This document shows, piece by piece, positions 63,260 to 64,000 of a stretch of DNA of 64,000 nt. This DNA comes from JBFONV01 sp040779335 (lineage in GTDB: Bacteria > Pseudomonadota > Gammaproteobacteria > Enterobacterales > Alteromonadaceae), in NCBI GenBank assembly GCA_040779335.1, contig JBFONV010000004.1:248001-312000 (forward strand). Direction: 5' to 3'. Below the pieces are notes generated by a model. It did not search any database and was not told the origin of the DNA. It saw nothing but the letters and a program-made list of their open reading frames with translations. The position numbers and the translations under genes were made by a program. The number at the start of each line of letters is the position of its first letter. Position 1 is the stretch's first letter.

Positions 63260-64000
63260 ATGAGCTTATTGATCACGGGTGGCACTGGCTATATAGGTAG
63301 CCATACAGTCGTAGAATTGCTTAATAGAGATCAAGATATTGTAATCGTTGATAATTTATCAAATTCGTCAACTTTAGTACTTGATAGAATTAAACAAATT
63401 ACTGGCAAATCAGTCACCTTTATTGAGGCTGATATTTGTGATGCGAAAGCGATGAATCAAGTGTTCGAACAACATGATATTGAAGCTGTTATTCATTTTG
63501 CCGGTCTAAAAGCGGTAGGTGAATCAAATGATATGCCGCTAAGTTATTATCATAATAATGTTTCTGGTTCGGTAACGTTATTTCAGGCAATGGCTGATCA
63601 TGGCGTTAAGAAACTGGTGTTTAGTTCTTCTGCTACGGTGTATGGTGAAAACAATATTTCACCGCTTAATGAGAGCATGCCGACCTCTGCAACTAATCCG
63701 TATGGCCAAACTAAGCTTATGATCGAGAATATCCTGTTTGATCTGGCTAAGAGTGATGGCGACTGGTCGATAGCATGTCTGCGTTACTTTAATCCCATTG
63801 GTGCTCATGAAACTGGTCTTATCGGGGAAAATCCGAACGGGATCCCTAATAATTTATTGCCTTATGTCGCCCAAGTTGCGGTTGGACGTCTACCAAAATT
63901 ACAGGTGTTTGGTGATGATTATGACACTGCTGATGGCACTGGCGTACGCGACTATATTCATGTCGTGGATTTAGCCATTGGCCATGTGAAAGCCTTGCAA
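63260..64000 (+). CDS. galE: UDP-glucose 4-epimerase, cut by the window end
   Basis: The ATG at 63260 with AAAGGAAG upstream opens a frame that is still open at base 64000, so about 247 residues are visible. It has the NAD motif TGGTGYIGSHTVVELL, SSSATVYGE near residue 122, and the catalytic PYGQTKLMIE (YxxxK), then the GalE-type YFNPIGAH and NNLLPYVAQVAVG segments. It makes UDP-galactose from UDP-glucose, or UDP-GalNAc from UDP-GlcNAc in some species. Confidence 0.93.
   Translation, partial: MSLLITGGTGYIGSHTVVELLNRDQDIVIVDNLSNSSTLVLDRIKQITGKSVTFIEADICDAKAMNQVFEQHDIEAVIHFAGLKAVGESNDMPLSYYHNNVSGSVTLFQAMADHGVKKLVFSSSATVYGENNISPLNESMPTSATNPYGQTKLMIENILFDLAKSDGDWSIACLRYFNPIGAHETGLIGENPNGIPNNLLPYVAQVAVGRLPKLQVFGDDYDTADGTGVRDYIHVVDLAIGHVKALQ

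Overview
The window looks like chromosomal DNA of an AT-rich marine gammaproteobacterium of the Alteromonadales, most like Colwelliaceae such as Colwellia or Thalassotalea. This placement rests on protein style, the ribH-nusB-thiL-pgpA order, the SO2930-type diheme protein, the many 'CGGG' lipoproteins and the marine-type sulfate assimilation cluster. No database search was possible. No rRNA, tRNA, CRISPR array or complete insertion sequence was seen.

Layout. (1) 194-1246: wecA, which starts lipid-linked glycan synthesis. (2) 1359-11296: a tightly overlapping type II secretion operon in the unusual order G-E-F-H-I-J-K-L-M-C-D, with a lipoprotein secretin and a very small GspC. (3) 11698-13068: a very acidic, cysteine-free, codon-optimised secreted protein that looks like an S-layer or other abundant surface protein. 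It has its own promoter, two perfect palindromes in its leader and a strong terminator. (4) 13224-20194: a secreted unknown, a TPR-sulfotransferase, decayed sulfotransferase remnants, a large Ig/PKD-type lipoprotein flanked by ~100 bp direct repeats, and a second sulfotransferase. (5) 20399-32307: a Wzx/Wzy-type polysaccharide locus with two flippases, a Wzy-like polymerase/ligase, Wzz, pyruvyl transferase, nitroreductase, an Alg14-like subunit, a PssE-WecG fusion, a GT4, and a glycerol-phosphate branch (cytidylyltransferase plus CDP-glycerol glycerophosphotransferase). (6) 32383-44729: a PQQ-type dehydrogenase/diheme lipoprotein, acyltransferase, GT2 enzymes, two VCBS-type lipoproteins, a GH20 hexosaminidase and a phosphodiesterase-like lipoprotein.

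(7) 44831-51666: core metabolism (ribH, nusB, thiL, pgpA, then serA, rpiA, a formyl-THF cyclo-ligase and a POT peptide transporter on the minus strand). (8) 52020-64000: nucleotide-sugar supply (tviB/wbpO-like dehydrogenase, tviC/wbpP-like epimerase, galU, pgi, partial galE) and sulfate activation (cysD, cysN, SLC13-type permease, cysC), with a DHH phosphoesterase between cysC and galE.

How it may work together (inference). WecA, the UDP-HexNAc/uronate enzymes, Wzx/Wzy/Wzz and the glycosyltransferases would build an acidic surface polysaccharide. Pyruvyl, acyl and glycerol-phosphate groups could decorate it, and PAPS from CysDNC could supply the two sulfotransferases. The adjoining type II-like system may be devoted to exporting the S-layer-like protein and perhaps some of the many surface lipoproteins.
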